Source of the DNA: Nocardioides sp. PD653-B2 | Lineage (GTDB): Bacteria > Actinomycetota > Actinomycetes > Propionibacteriales > Nocardioidaceae | Length of the DNA: 64,000 nt | Direction: 5' to 3' | Assembly (NCBI RefSeq): GCF_002117935.1 | Contig: NZ_BDJE01000008.1 | Coordinates: 62,001 to 126,000, forward strand | Shown: piece after piece, positions 44,116-52,647 of the stretch | Layout of the letters: each line of letters opens with the position of its first letter | Numbering within the stretch: the stretch's first letter is position 1 | Program-made: the position numbers and the translations under genes | Notes under the pieces: generated by a model | Seen by the model: only the letters and a program-made list of their open reading frames with translations | Told to the model about the DNA's origin: nothing | Databases searched by the model: none

Positions 44116-47100
44116 ATGTTCAGGTACCAGCGGCGCGCGGCCCTGGGCGCCGCTCTCGCGCTCGGCACGGCACTCGCACTCCTCCTCCCGGTCCAGGGCG
44201 GCCAGGTCGCCTCGGCGGCGGACCCGAACGAGTCCACCCTGGGCGCTCCCCCGGCCGACTCGACGAAGCCGGTGACCCAGAAGGCCACGTGGACCGGCAC
44301 CTTCGCCGGCACCGGCGCCCTCGACCCGTCGGCGTGCGCCGAAGGCGTGACCTGCGACTCCGAGACACTGCACCTGACGATCCCGGCCACCTTCTGGAAG
44401 AGCCACAGCGGCTCGCTCTCGGCGCGGATCGACTGGACCGACTCCAGCGCCGACCTCGACCTCTACGTGTACGACGCCCAGGGCGCGCTCGTCTCCCAGT
44501 CGGCGAGCAGCGGCGGCACCAGCGAGGAGACCACGCTCGGGCAGCTCCCGCCCGGCGACTACACCGTCACCGCCGTCAGCTTCGCGGCGCTCCCGGCCAC
44601 GACGTACTCCGGCACCGTGTCGCTGACCAGCCAGAAGCTCGTCACGGCGATGACGCTGCCCGAGAACCGCGACACCCTCATGGACGACCTGACGGTGAAG
44701 TACCCGCTCCGGGTGGTGTTCGTCGGGCGGACGCCGACCAAGGAGCAGGTCGCCGAGCTGAAGAAGTGGCTCCCGAGCCAGTACCAGCCCACGGTCGCCA
44801 ACGTCGCCGGGGCCCCCAGCCCCGACGGTCTCCTCAGCACCGCCTCCGGCCTGCTGAACTGGAACCGCGGCGCCTTCGCCGCCGGCCAGGACCCCTACTT
44901 CCTCGGCACCCGCTTCCGGTACGACGTGCACGTCTACGCGGCCACCAAGGCCTACAGCCAGGCGCTGTTCGCGACCGCGAGGAAGCACACGGCCCAGGAC
45001 CAGACGTTCCACGACCCGACCATGACCGCCCAGCTCGTGAAGTACGACGAGTCGTTCGGCCAGTACCGCCTCGTCGACAAGTCCGGCATCGACTACCAGG
45101 TCGCCGACCCGAGCAAGGTCGACATGGTCGACGCCTACGCCGTCGAGGACTGGATGTGGAAGTCCCGGACCGACGAGAAGTGGGCCTGCGCCTTCCGTGA
45201 CCTCGACACGAAGAAGTGCGCCAGCGCGCGGATCCTCCAGGACACGCCGGGCTACCACGACCCCTACTACGACAAGCACGGGCTGGACCTCGACCGGATG
45301 CCCCAGGGCGTCAACAAGGGCAGCACCTACCTCTTCCTCGACACCTTCACCCCGCCCTGGGCGGCCTCCCACTTCCGGCCGACGGCGTACCACACGTGGA
45401 CCACCGACAAGGTGATCGACGGCCAGATCATCCAGAAGCCCGTCGCTGAGGGCGGCTCGTGGCGGGTCACCGACCCCGACACCGACGGGTGGTCGGGCGT
45501 CGACTTCGCCCGCACCTGGGGCGGCCGCTACCGCTGGCACTTCTTCGACATCGGTGCGGCGCCCAACAACTACGAGAGCGCCGCTTGGCTGAGCAAGGGT
45601 GCCGACGCCATGTCCAGCGACTTCCCGATGGGCGACCCGCCGGTGTGGCAGTACGAGAACGACCCCCAGTGGCAGCAGGACCCCTGCCCGGCGAGCGCTC
45701 CCGACTACCTGGGCGACCCGACGCCGTGCACGATGTTCCCCCGCCTCGCGCGCGACGTCTCGTACGGCCTGTTCTTCCGCTCGACCGCCGGCTACCTCTA
45801 CCGACCGATCCCCCAGGGCGACGTCTACTGGCTGGCGACCACCAACTTCACCGACTTCTACTCCCGGCCGCAGTGGGTCAACGGCGCCCCGGTCTCCGGC
45901 GACTACGGCAGCTGGTGGACCAACCCGAGCAAGCTCTACAAGATCGACTCGGTGAAGAAGAAGACCCACGACGACACGCTGCGCTGGCTTTCGTCGGCGA
46001 TGCCCTACGTGCGCTGGGTGGGCCGCAAGGGCGAGGTCATCCCGCTCTACGACCCCGAGACCGGCAAGAGGACCGGCTCGCTCGACACGTCACCCAAGTA
46101 CGCCGACCTGCCGGCGCCCGAGTACCACGTCCGCCAGAGCGGCGCCGACGTCGACCTGGTGCCTGAACCGCTCTACGACGGCGAGCACGTCATCAAGACC
46201 AACAGCGACGGCTCGACCATCGACCTGACGGAGTTCCAGAACCAGATCGAGAAGGCGAAGGCCTCCGGCCTGCTGGGCGCGACGTACGACGACTCGGTGA
46301 ACACCGACATCATCCGCGACTACATCGACGCCCACCGCAGGGGTATGGCCGATGTCGTCCCGGGCCTCGGCACCGTGCCCTCACTGAACATGACCTTCGA
46401 GAAGGCCTACACGTGGGCGCTCCCGGCGATCGTCGGCGGCATCGCGCTCGCCGGCGCCGACGGCAACGCGTGGGGCGTGTTCAACAACGTGAACGACCGC
46501 TTCAAGTCCTGCGCGGCCAACTACCCCGTCTACGACCCGTCGGTGAACCAGGACGGCGACAAGGTCTCGCTCCTCCCCTGCTCGCCGACCCAGGAGACCG
46601 GCACCGGCTTCAGCTACACGATCGAGCACGAGGCCGCCCACAACCTCGGCCTCTCCCACCCGCACGACGGGTCGTACGGCGTGGAGCGCTGCCCCGAGGG
46701 CGGGCCGAACGCCGGCGAGTGGAAGTGCTACTGGGCCGGGCTCGGCTGGGTCATGGACGTCTCGGCCGCGCCGACGACGTACGCGATGGACTACCGCCCC
46801 TACGAGGTCGAGGACCAGGACCAGCTCCAGCGCGGCCACGTGGCGGAGTACCTGCTGGCCGGGCAGGAGGCGCTCAGCCGCCTGCTCGCCTCCGAGAGCG
46901 CCGACGGCCGCACCACGCCGGACCGGAAGTTCCACCGCCGCTACGCGAACTACCAGGAGTTCAAGGCCGTCGCGGTGCGACTCTTCAAGCGCGGCGACTA
47001 CCTGCACGCCGAGTACGCCGCCCGCAACGCGGCGCTCGCGGCCCGCGGGGTGCCGCAGACCCGTGCCAACACGGTGAGCCCGACCCTGCTCCAGGCGGGC

Positions 47101-47169
47101 CAGGTCTACTACTGGCGGATCCACCCACAGTCGACCGCACGACTCCCCTACGCGCACCGGCGCGGCTGA
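44116..47169 (+). CDS. Large secreted metzincin-type zinc metalloprotease
   Basis: A 1017-residue exported protein. A signal peptide (residues 1-35, RRAALGAALALGTALALLLP, cleavage near ASAAD) is followed by a PPC-like beta-sandwich (about 60-175, DLDLYVYDAQGALVSQS, LPPGDYTVTAVSF), then a long region with no familiar domain. The zinc-binding motif HEAAHNLGLSH lies at residues 838-848 and fits HExxHxxGxxH, with Glu839 as catalytic base; YAMDY with Met891 provides the Met-turn 43 residues later. Many paired Cys residues suit an extracellular protein. Its length, late catalytic site and PPC-like N-terminus do not match a metzincin family I know. ATG 44116 has AAGGCGG at good spacing. The CopC-like gene starts two bases after its stop. 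Confidence 0.82.
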   Translation: MFRYQRRAALGAALALGTALALLLPVQGGQVASAADPNESTLGAPPADSTKPVTQKATWTGTFAGTGALDPSACAEGVTCDSETLHLTIPATFWKSHSGSLSARIDWTDSSADLDLYVYDAQGALVSQSASSGGTSEETTLGQLPPGDYTVTAVSFAALPATTYSGTVSLTSQKLVTAMTLPENRDTLMDDLTVKYPLRVVFVGRTPTKEQVAELKKWLPSQYQPTVANVAGAPSPDGLLSTASGLLNWNRGAFAAGQDPYFLGTRFRYDVHVYAATKAYSQALFATARKHTAQDQTFHDPTMTAQLVKYDESFGQYRLVDKSGIDYQVADPSKVDMVDAYAVEDWMWKSRTDEKWACAFRDLDTKKCASARILQDTPGYHDPYYDKHGLDLDRMPQGVNKGSTYLFLDTFTPPWAASHFRPTAYHTWTTDKVIDGQIIQKPVAEGGSWRVTDPDTDGWSGVDFARTWGGRYRWHFFDIGAAPNNYESAAWLSKGADAMSSDFPMGDPPVWQYENDPQWQQDPCPASAPDYLGDPTPCTMFPRLARDVSYGLFFRSTAGYLYRPIPQGDVYWLATTNFTDFYSRPQWVNGAPVSGDYGSWWTNPSKLYKIDSVKKKTHDDTLRWLSSAMPYVRWVGRKGEVIPLYDPETGKRTGSLDTSPKYADLPAPEYHVRQSGADVDLVPEPLYDGEHVIKTNSDGSTIDLTEFQNQIEKAKASGLLGATYDDSVNTDIIRDYIDAHRRGMADVVPGLGTVPSLNMTFEKAYTWALPAIVGGIALAGADGNAWGVFNNVNDRFKSCAANYPVYDPSVNQDGDKVSLLPCSPTQETGTGFSYTIEHEAAHNLGLSHPHDGSYGVERCPEGGPNAGEWKCYWAGLGWVMDVSAAPTTYAMDYRPYEVEDQDQLQRGHVAEYLLAGQEALSRLLASESADGRTTPDRKFHRRYANYQEFKAVAVRLFKRGDYLHAEYAARNAALAARGVPQTRANTVSPTLLQAGQVYYWRIHPQSTARLPYAHRRG

Positions 47170-47171
47170 CC

Positions 47172-47759
47172 GTGCCCGACCGGACCCGCCGGTGGCGACG
47201 TCGCGCAGGAGCGCTGGCGGCGATGGCGGGTGCGGTGCTGCTGGTCCTCCTGCCGGCGGCGCCGGGCGACGCCCACGCGACGGCCGTGGCCGCCTGGCCC
47301 GCCCCCGGTCAGGTGCTCGTCGCGGCGCCCGACCGGATCACCATCGAGTTCAGCGCCGAGGTCGCGCCGCAGGTGGACGTGGCCGTGGTCGCGCCCGACG
47401 GGCAGTCGCTGACGGCGGGTGACCCCGTCGTCGAGGGCCGCTACGTCACCCAGCTGCTGCGCGACTCCGACCAGTCCGGCGCGTACGTCGCGGCCTTCCA
47501 CGTGGTCGCCGTGGACCTCCACCCGATCATGGCCCGCGTCGACTACCGGGTCGACCCCGGCGGTGAGGCGACGGTGAACCCCGCGGGCGACCCGCCCGAC
47601 CTCCGGGCGACCTCCGCGGTCGCCCCAGCGAGCCGGGTCACGACCGCCGACGAGGGTTCGGGTCCGCTGCGCTGGTGGGGCACCTTCCTGGTCGTGGGCC
47701 TGGGCGCGCTCGTCGCGCTCGGGGTACGCCTTGCCTCGCGGCGGTCACCCAGCGTCTAG
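47172..47759 (+). CDS. CopC-domain exported membrane-anchored protein
   Basis: A 195-residue protein with signal peptide (AGALAAMAGAVLLVLLPAAPGDAHA), a CopC-like beta-sandwich (residues about 38-125, TAVAAWPAPGQVLVAAPDRITIEFSAEV ... HPIMARVDYRV), and one C-terminal membrane helix (WWGTFLVVGLGALVALGVRLA). The mature start at AHA would place a histidine at the N-terminus, the copper ligand in CopC proteins. Copper binding is inferred. It follows the metzincin after two bases, so both are in one operon. Confidence 0.8.
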   Translation: MPDRTRRWRRRAGALAAMAGAVLLVLLPAAPGDAHATAVAAWPAPGQVLVAAPDRITIEFSAEVAPQVDVAVVAPDGQSLTAGDPVVEGRYVTQLLRDSDQSGAYVAAFHVVAVDLHPIMARVDYRVDPGGEATVNPAGDPPDLRATSAVAPASRVTTADEGSGPLRWWGTFLVVGLGALVALGVRLASRRSPSV

Positions 47760-47762
47760 GCT
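47757..47762 (+). promoter_or_regulatory. -10 hexamer TAGGCT before lepB
   Basis: TAGGCT ends 7 bases before GTG 47770 and includes the stop codon of the CopC-like gene. Confidence 0.55.
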
Positions 47763-47769
47763 CGGCTCC

Positions 47770-48510
47770 GTGACGACGGACGGCTCGGGGACGGCGAAGA
47801 CCAAGAAGCCGCACCGGCCGCTCTGGCAGGAGACCATCCTGCTGCTCGTCATCGCCGTCGCCCTGGCGCTGGTGCTCAAGACGTTCTTCGTGCAGGCGTT
47901 CTACATCCCGTCGCCCTCGATGGTCCCCGGGCTGGTGAAGAACGACCGGATCCTGGTCGAGAAGCCGTCCTACTGGTTCGGCGGGACCCCGCAGCGCGGC
48001 GACGTCGTGGTGTTCCAGGACCCCGGCGACTGGCTGCAGGAGGACAAGGTCGGGCCGGTCGGTGCGATCCCGACCGTGATGTCCAAGATCGGCCTCTACC
48101 CCGCTGGCGGCCACCTCGTGAAGCGGGTGATCGGCGTCGCCGGTGACACCATCGTCTGCTGCGACGACCAGGGCCGGTTGTCGGTCAACGGCTACCCGCT
48201 CGACGAGGACGACTTCGTCAACAACCCCGACTCCGAGGACTGCCGCGGCCCCGAGGGCCCCGGCGACTGCGACTGGACGGCCGGCCCGGTGCCCGACGGC
48301 AAGCTCTTCGTGATGGGCGACAACCGCGCGGACTCCGCGGACTCGAGCTTCCACCTGTGCGCGCCGAAGGAGGCGGGCTGCGTCCCCGGTGACGAGTACA
48401 TCGACGAGGACCTCGTCGTGGGCCGGGTCTTCGCGGTGCTCTGGCCCCGCGACCACATCACCTGGCTGCACCGGCCGGACACGTTCGCCGACGTTCCGGA
48501 CGCCGACTGA
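47770..48510 (+). CDS. lepB: Signal peptidase I
   Basis: SPase I cleaves signal peptides of exported proteins at the outer face of the membrane. The 246-residue protein has one membrane helix (ETILLLVIAVALALVLKTFFV, residues 21-41) and the Ser-Lys dyad: Ser50 in PSPSMVPGL and Lys118 in GGHLVKRVIGVAGD, plus MGDNRADSADS. The leaderless hexamer supports GTG 47770. A 60-residue insertion between the boxes rich in Asp and Cys (VCCDDQGRL, EDCRGPEGPGDCDW) is typical of actinobacterial forms. Confidence 0.92.
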   Translation: MTTDGSGTAKTKKPHRPLWQETILLLVIAVALALVLKTFFVQAFYIPSPSMVPGLVKNDRILVEKPSYWFGGTPQRGDVVVFQDPGDWLQEDKVGPVGAIPTVMSKIGLYPAGGHLVKRVIGVAGDTIVCCDDQGRLSVNGYPLDEDDFVNNPDSEDCRGPEGPGDCDWTAGPVPDGKLFVMGDNRADSADSSFHLCAPKEAGCVPGDEYIDEDLVVGRVFAVLWPRDHITWLHRPDTFADVPDAD

Positions 48511-48517
48511 CCGGGGG

Positions 48518-48523
48518 TAGCGT
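48518..48523 (+). promoter_or_regulatory. -10 hexamer TAGCGT before the second VOC gene
   Basis: TAGCGT is 6 bases before ATG 48530 and directly behind the lepB stop. Confidence 0.55.
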
Positions 48524-48529
48524 CTCCTC

Positions 48530-49021
48530 ATGACCGACCTGGCAGCCGTGCACACCCAGCGGGAGCGGATCCGCGCGACGTACCTCTCCCCCGAGTCCTC
48601 CCGGCCGGCGCCGTCGGCCCGCGGCCTGCATCACGTCGCCCTGGTGAGCGGCGACGTCGAGCGGACCGTGCGGTTCTACCAGGAGCTGCTGGAGTTCCCG
48701 CTCACGGAGATCATCGAGAACCGCGACTACGCGGGCTCCAGCCACTTCTTCTTCGACATCGGCAACGGCAACCTGATCGCGTTCTTCGACTTCCCGGGCC
48801 TCGACCTCGGGCCGTACGCCGAGGTGATCGGCGGCCTCCACCACCTGGCGATCTCGGTCGAGCCGGCGCGGTGGCAGCACCTCAAGGCCAAGCTCGACGA
48901 GGCCGGCATCCAGTACATCAGCGAGAGCGGCACCTCGATCTACTTCCGCGACCCCGACGGCGCGCGGCTGGAGCTGATCGCCGACCCGCTCGGCGAGATG
49001 TACGGCACCAAGGTCGTCTAG
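48530..49021 (+). CDS. VOC-family protein
   Basis: A 163-residue protein with a VOC module starting RGLHHVALVSGDVERTVRFYQELLEFPLTEI and ending YFRDPDGARLELI, where the His and Glu would bind a metal. It is closer to glyoxalase-like dioxygenase enzymes than to the VOC protein at 39508. The ligand is unknown. It is convergent with an F420-dependent enzyme with only eight bases between. Confidence 0.82.
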   Translation: MTDLAAVHTQRERIRATYLSPESSRPAPSARGLHHVALVSGDVERTVRFYQELLEFPLTEIIENRDYAGSSHFFFDIGNGNLIAFFDFPGLDLGPYAEVIGGLHHLAISVEPARWQHLKAKLDEAGIQYISESGTSIYFRDPDGARLELIADPLGEMYGTKVV

Positions 49022-49029
49022 CGTCCTGC

Positions 49030-49899
49030 TCAGATCTCGGCCAGCCGCGGAAGCACGTCCTCGCAGACCGCGGTGGTCCAGCCGACCGGGTCGTCGGTGG
49101 GCGGCATCAGCGTGACGAGGGAGATGCCGAGCGCCGCGTACTCCTCCATGGACCGCACGAAGCCGTCGCGGTCGGCAACCGGGTCGGCCATCGCGATCAT
49201 CGTCTTCTCGATCGCGTCGTAGTCGCGGCCCAGGTCGTCGCAGTGGCCGCGCAACACCTCGAGCTTGTGGCGGACCACGTCGGGGCTCTCGCCGAAGAGG
49301 TTGCAGGCGTCGGCGTACTGCGCCACCATCCGCAGCGTCTTCCTCTCCCCGCTGCCGCCGATCAGGATCGGCGGGTGCGGCTGCTGCACCGGGGGCGGCA
49401 CGCAGACGGTCTCGGCGAGCTGGAAGTGCTTGCCCTGGTAGGGGCCGTCGTCGTCGCTCCACATCTGGTTGCAGATCTGGAGGGTTTCCTCGAGCCACTC
49501 GAAGCGGTCGCTGGTCGACGGGAAGGTGACCCCCAGACCGGCGTGCTCCCGGTCGTACCACGCGGCACCGATGCCGAGCATCGCCCGACCCCGGGACAGC
49601 ACGTCGAGGGTCGTGACGATCTTGGCGAGCAACCCGGGATAGCGGTACGTCGTGCCCGTGACGAGCAGGCTCAGGCGGACGTTCTCGGTCTGGCCGGCGA
49701 GGTAGCCGAGCGTCGTGTAGCCCTCCAGCATCGGCTCGGGCGGGCCGCCGAGGTTCTCCATCTGGAACCAGTGGTCCATGACGGTGAAGAGCGAGGCACC
49801 TCCCTGGTCGGCGACCCGGGCGGTCTCGGTCAGCCGGTCGGCCAGCCGCGTCTGCCAGTCGGGGTGGGAGAAGTTCGCGTAGTGGATACCGATGCGCAC
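49030..49899 (-). CDS. LLM-class F420-dependent oxidoreductase
   Basis: A 289-residue luciferase-like TIM-barrel flavin/F420 enzyme. Family landmarks are MRIGIHYANFSHPDWQTR, FTVMDHWFQMENLGGPPEPMLEGYTTLGYLAGQTENVRLS, and IGIGAAWYDREHAGLGVTFPSTSDRFEWLEETLQIC, the last typical of the group that uses coenzyme F420. The substrate is not known. The GTG start at 49899 is supported by TAGGGT 7 bases upstream. Confidence 0.88.
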   Translation of the reverse strand: MRIGIHYANFSHPDWQTRLADRLTETARVADQGGASLFTVMDHWFQMENLGGPPEPMLEGYTTLGYLAGQTENVRLSLLVTGTTYRYPGLLAKIVTTLDVLSRGRAMLGIGAAWYDREHAGLGVTFPSTSDRFEWLEETLQICNQMWSDDDGPYQGKHFQLAETVCVPPPVQQPHPPILIGGSGERKTLRMVAQYADACNLFGESPDVVRHKLEVLRGHCDDLGRDYDAIEKTMIAMADPVADRDGFVRSMEEYAALGISLVTLMPPTDDPVGWTTAVCEDVLPRLAEI

Positions 49900-49906
49900 A
49901 TCGGCG

Positions 49907-49912
49907 ACCCTA
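49907..49912 (-). promoter_or_regulatory. -10 hexamer TAGGGT before the F420 enzyme
   Basis: TAGGGT lies 7 bases upstream of GTG 49899 and overlaps the stop region of the upstream gene at 49910. Confidence 0.5.
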
Positions 49913-50623
49913 CGCCGGAGCCCACAACCAGCGACCGCCCTGCACGAGGCACGCCAACGTCACGGCGCCGAACACCAGCACCCACACGGTCCCGGGCACG
50001 CGGGTGAGCCTGGCCAACTGGTCGGCGTCCGAGGTGCGTGCCCCTCCCCGGCGGCGCTGCAGCTGGAGCTCGACCACCGGGCGTGGCGCGGCCAGCAGGA
50101 GGAGCCAGGCGCCTGCGTAGGCGACCAGGGTCTGCAGCGCCCCGCTCCCCCACCAGCTCACCGCGAACACCGCCAGTCCTGCGACGCCGACGACGTAGAG
50201 GCCGTAGAAGTTGCGGATCTGGAGCAGCAGGAGCGCCAGGAGGAGGACCGCGAGCCAGAGCACGGCGAGGGCATGCTGACGGCTGAGCAGGTACGCCGCG
50301 CCGAGACCGAGCAGCGCGGGCCCGACGTACCCGGCGAACGCGGTGACGACCATGCCCGGGCCGGTCGGCTTCCCTCGCGACACGGTGAGCCCGGACGTGT
50401 CGGAGTGGAGGCGGATGCCCGACAGCCGGCGCCCGCTAAGCAGCGCGGCCACCCCGTGCGCGCCCTCGTGCGCGATCGTGACGACGTGTCGCACCAGCGG
50501 CCAGAAGCAGACCACCAGGAGCGCGGCGACCACGGCCGAGACGACCACACCGCCGCGATCGAGCGGCGCCTGGGTGCCGGCGACGTCGTCCCAGATCGAG
50601 GCGAGGACGTCGGTGGCGGTCAC
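49910..50623 (-). CDS. M50-type membrane metalloprotease-like protein
   Basis: A 237-residue polytopic membrane protein with HEGAH (HExxH) in VRHVVTIAHEGAHGVAALLSGRRLSGIRLHSDTSGLT, the pattern of M50B site-2-protease relatives, and four or five further helices. The second zinc ligand of M50 proteases (an Asp) is not obvious, so activity is uncertain. GTG 50623 is chosen because the longer frame would overlap a divergent gene. Similar proteins in actinobacteria are annotated as M50 family. Confidence 0.78.
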   Translation of the reverse strand: MTATDVLASIWDDVAGTQAPLDRGGVVVSAVVAALLVVCFWPLVRHVVTIAHEGAHGVAALLSGRRLSGIRLHSDTSGLTVSRGKPTGPGMVVTAFAGYVGPALLGLGAAYLLSRQHALAVLWLAVLLLALLLLQIRNFYGLYVVGVAGLAVFAVSWWGSGALQTLVAYAGAWLLLLAAPRPVVELQLQRRRGGARTSDADQLARLTRVPGTVWVLVFGAVTLACLVQGGRWLWAPA

Positions 50624-50678
50624 CCGACCAGCCTGCCGGACGCGCGTACGCCGGCGGCGCACTGGGTACGCGGGACCC

Positions 50679-50891
50679 ATGAGCAACGAGAAGAGCGAAG
50701 CCATGCAGGCGGTCGTCGACCGCGTCTCCTCCTACCAGGACGGCGCGCCCGAGGGCACGGTGGAGAAGGAGCTGCGCGACGGGTTCGGCGAGGCCGGTGT
50801 GGAGGTCTCCGACGAGGACGTCACCAAGCTGGCCGCCGCGATCGAGGCCGAGCACGGCGCGGTGTCGGTCGAGCAGGTCCTGGCCGGCTGA
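50679..50891 (+). CDS. Small conserved protein of unknown function
   Basis: A 70-residue acidic, helical protein (MSNEKSEAMQAVVDRVSSYQ...VEKELRDGFGEAGVEVSDEDVTKLAAAIE) with no membrane segment or motif. It is divergent from the M50-like gene, and TACGCG 6 bases before the ATG is near the leaderless hexamer. No function can be assigned. Confidence 0.6.
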   Translation: MSNEKSEAMQAVVDRVSSYQDGAPEGTVEKELRDGFGEAGVEVSDEDVTKLAAAIEAEHGAVSVEQVLAG

Positions 50892-52079
50892 TCAGCGCCG
50901 GAGGACGGCCCCCGACAGGGGCGGCAGGACGATCTCGGTGACCCGGCGGCCGCTCGGCTTCTCGTAGGCACGGGCCAACTGCACGTCGTGCCAGCTGGTC
51001 GTCGGGTTCACGAGCACGAGGCCGGCGGTGTACGGGCGTCGCCACGTCCCGTCGGGCAGCCGCTGGCGCGGCGCGACGGGAAGGCCGATGTCGATGACGG
51101 CGCGCGGCACCCAGTGGTCGGTGAACGGCTCCGCCGGGACGAACATGCTCGAGCCGGTGCGGCCGTTCCAGGTGAGCAGCCAGGTCGCTCTGCTGTACGT
51201 CACCGCCCCGAAGTCGCCGCGGTTGCTGTAGGTGACCGAGAGCAGCGGCACGTCGCGGTCGGCGCACCAGGCGGCGAGCTCCATCTTCCACTGCCAGTCG
51301 GCCCCCACGAACCGGGGTCCGGCGCTGTCGAGGCCCCACTTCACGGCGTACTCGTTCTCCCAACCGGACACGTACGGCGTCCAGTCGGTCATCACGTCGC
51401 GCCAGGTGTTCCACTCGACGGTCACGTTCGGGATGGCCAGGAAGCCGTTGCGCTTGATCCGGGTCGCCACCTCGCGCAGGAAGGACCCGGTCGCGTCGTA
51501 CATCGCCGCGTCGGTCGGGATCTCGACCGGGACCCGGCCGCCGGCGGTGTCGTGGCTCAGGTAGGTCAGGGTGTCGTCCATCATCACGCCGTCCCAGTCG
51601 CCGCGACGCAGCTCGGCGAGCACGTTGTCGGCCCAGCGGTCCTGGTACGCCGGGTCGGCGATGTCCGTCGGGAAGAGACCCGCCCAGTCCGACCACTCCA
51701 CGATCTGCCCGTCCTGGCCGTGCAGCAGCCAGCCGGCCTCCGCGGCCTCCTGGTAGGAGACCCCGGTCGCGAAGACGCCGGACTCGTGCGGCACCTTCAC
51801 GGCCGCCGATGTGTCCTTGTACATGAGCACGGTGAGGTGCGGGTTCTTCTCCTTGAGCGCCGGGATGCGGGCGTGCTCCCACGGCTGCATCACCACGTAG
51901 TTGCCGCGCCAGGCGTCGGGGGTGGCGTCGAGGTCACCCCAGTCGAGCGCCAGCACGCCGGCCGAGTCGCTCACCGTCGGGTGCCGCGCCGAGCCCGCCG
52001 GCAGCACGCCGGACATGAGCAGGGTCAACGCGCCGACGACCACCACAGCGGTCGCGCGCCAGGTCCGGAAGTCCTGCAT
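50892..52079 (-). CDS. Secreted glycoside-hydrolase-like protein
   Basis: A 395-residue exported protein with signal peptide (TWRATAVVVVGALTLLMSGVLPAGSA). The mature region resembles the TIM-barrel putative glycoside hydrolases of the GHL15/GH114-like groups: VLALDWGDLDA at the start, WDGVMMDDTLTYLSHDTAG with acidic residues in the position of the catalytic nucleophile, and GFLAIPNVTVEWNTW. The enzymatic target, perhaps a surface polysaccharide, is inferred. ATG 52079 has GGGAGGA 4-5 bases upstream, so this gene uses a conventional leader. Confidence 0.75.
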   Translation of the reverse strand: MQDFRTWRATAVVVVGALTLLMSGVLPAGSARHPTVSDSAGVLALDWGDLDATPDAWRGNYVVMQPWEHARIPALKEKNPHLTVLMYKDTSAAVKVPHESGVFATGVSYQEAAEAGWLLHGQDGQIVEWSDWAGLFPTDIADPAYQDRWADNVLAELRRGDWDGVMMDDTLTYLSHDTAGGRVPVEIPTDAAMYDATGSFLREVATRIKRNGFLAIPNVTVEWNTWRDVMTDWTPYVSGWENEYAVKWGLDSAGPRFVGADWQWKMELAAWCADRDVPLLSVTYSNRGDFGAVTYSRATWLLTWNGRTGSSMFVPAEPFTDHWVPRAVIDIGLPVAPRQRLPDGTWRRPYTAGLVLVNPTTSWHDVQLARAYEKPSGRRVTEIVLPPLSGAVLRR

Positions 52080-52226
52080 CTCGTCCTCCCGAGCCCGATG
52101 CAGCATGGATCGCACACCGACAGCCGTGCAGCGGTCGGTCCCCCACTGCCCGCAAGTGTGGCCCTCCCGGGGCCGATCTGCGAGCAGCAGGCGTGCCCGG
52201 CGCGGCGAGTGGGTACCCCGAGCCGC

Positions 52227-52634
52227 ATGGATGCCGCTGTCGTGGACGCACTGGGCAGGCTCTCGGAGGCACTGGAGGCGGTCGAGGTGGCGCGCGGCCA
52301 CCTCTACGCGTTCCACCGGCTGTCCGGCACCGCCGACCTGACCGCCGGCGAGGCCGTCGAGATGCTCCGCGAGGCGGGCCACGGCGGCCTCGCCGACCGG
52401 ATCGAGCGGGAGCTGATCGGGCGCAACGTGCTGCCCGGGCGCTGGACCTTCCAGATCGTCGAGGAGTACGACGACGGCTACTACGCGACGTTCAAGGAGC
52501 TCGAGCGCGCGGCCCGCGACGAGCTCGCCTCGGGGCGGCGGCACCTCTACGAAGCGCGGATGAAGGAGGACCGGCGCACCCACGGGGCGCCCGGCCACGA
52601 GGCGACACCCGCTGACCTTCCTGCCGAGCACTGA
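52227..52634 (+). CDS. Conserved protein of unknown function
   Basis: A 135-residue soluble, mostly helical protein with an N-terminal heptad-like segment (VVDALGRLSEALEAVEVARGHLYAFHRLSGT) and a Tyr-rich middle (FQIVEEYDDGYYATFKELERAARDEL). No motif recognised. TACCCC lies 7 bases before the ATG, close to the leaderless pattern but lacking the final T. The reading frame is convincing from codon use. Confidence 0.7.
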   Translation: MDAAVVDALGRLSEALEAVEVARGHLYAFHRLSGTADLTAGEAVEMLREAGHGGLADRIERELIGRNVLPGRWTFQIVEEYDDGYYATFKELERAARDELASGRRHLYEARMKEDRRTHGAPGHEATPADLPAEH

Positions 52635-52635
52635 G

Positions 52636-52641
52636 TACGTT
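52636..52641 (+). promoter_or_regulatory. -10 hexamer TACGTT before the aldo/keto reductase
   Basis: TACGTT is 6 bases before ATG 52648. Confidence 0.55.
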
Positions 52642-52647
52642 GAGCCC

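Noticed and set aside
42424..45969. A 1181-codon open frame on the minus strand
   Set aside because: Only its 3' part is a real protein; the rest is the shadow of the metzincin gene, as is common at high GC.
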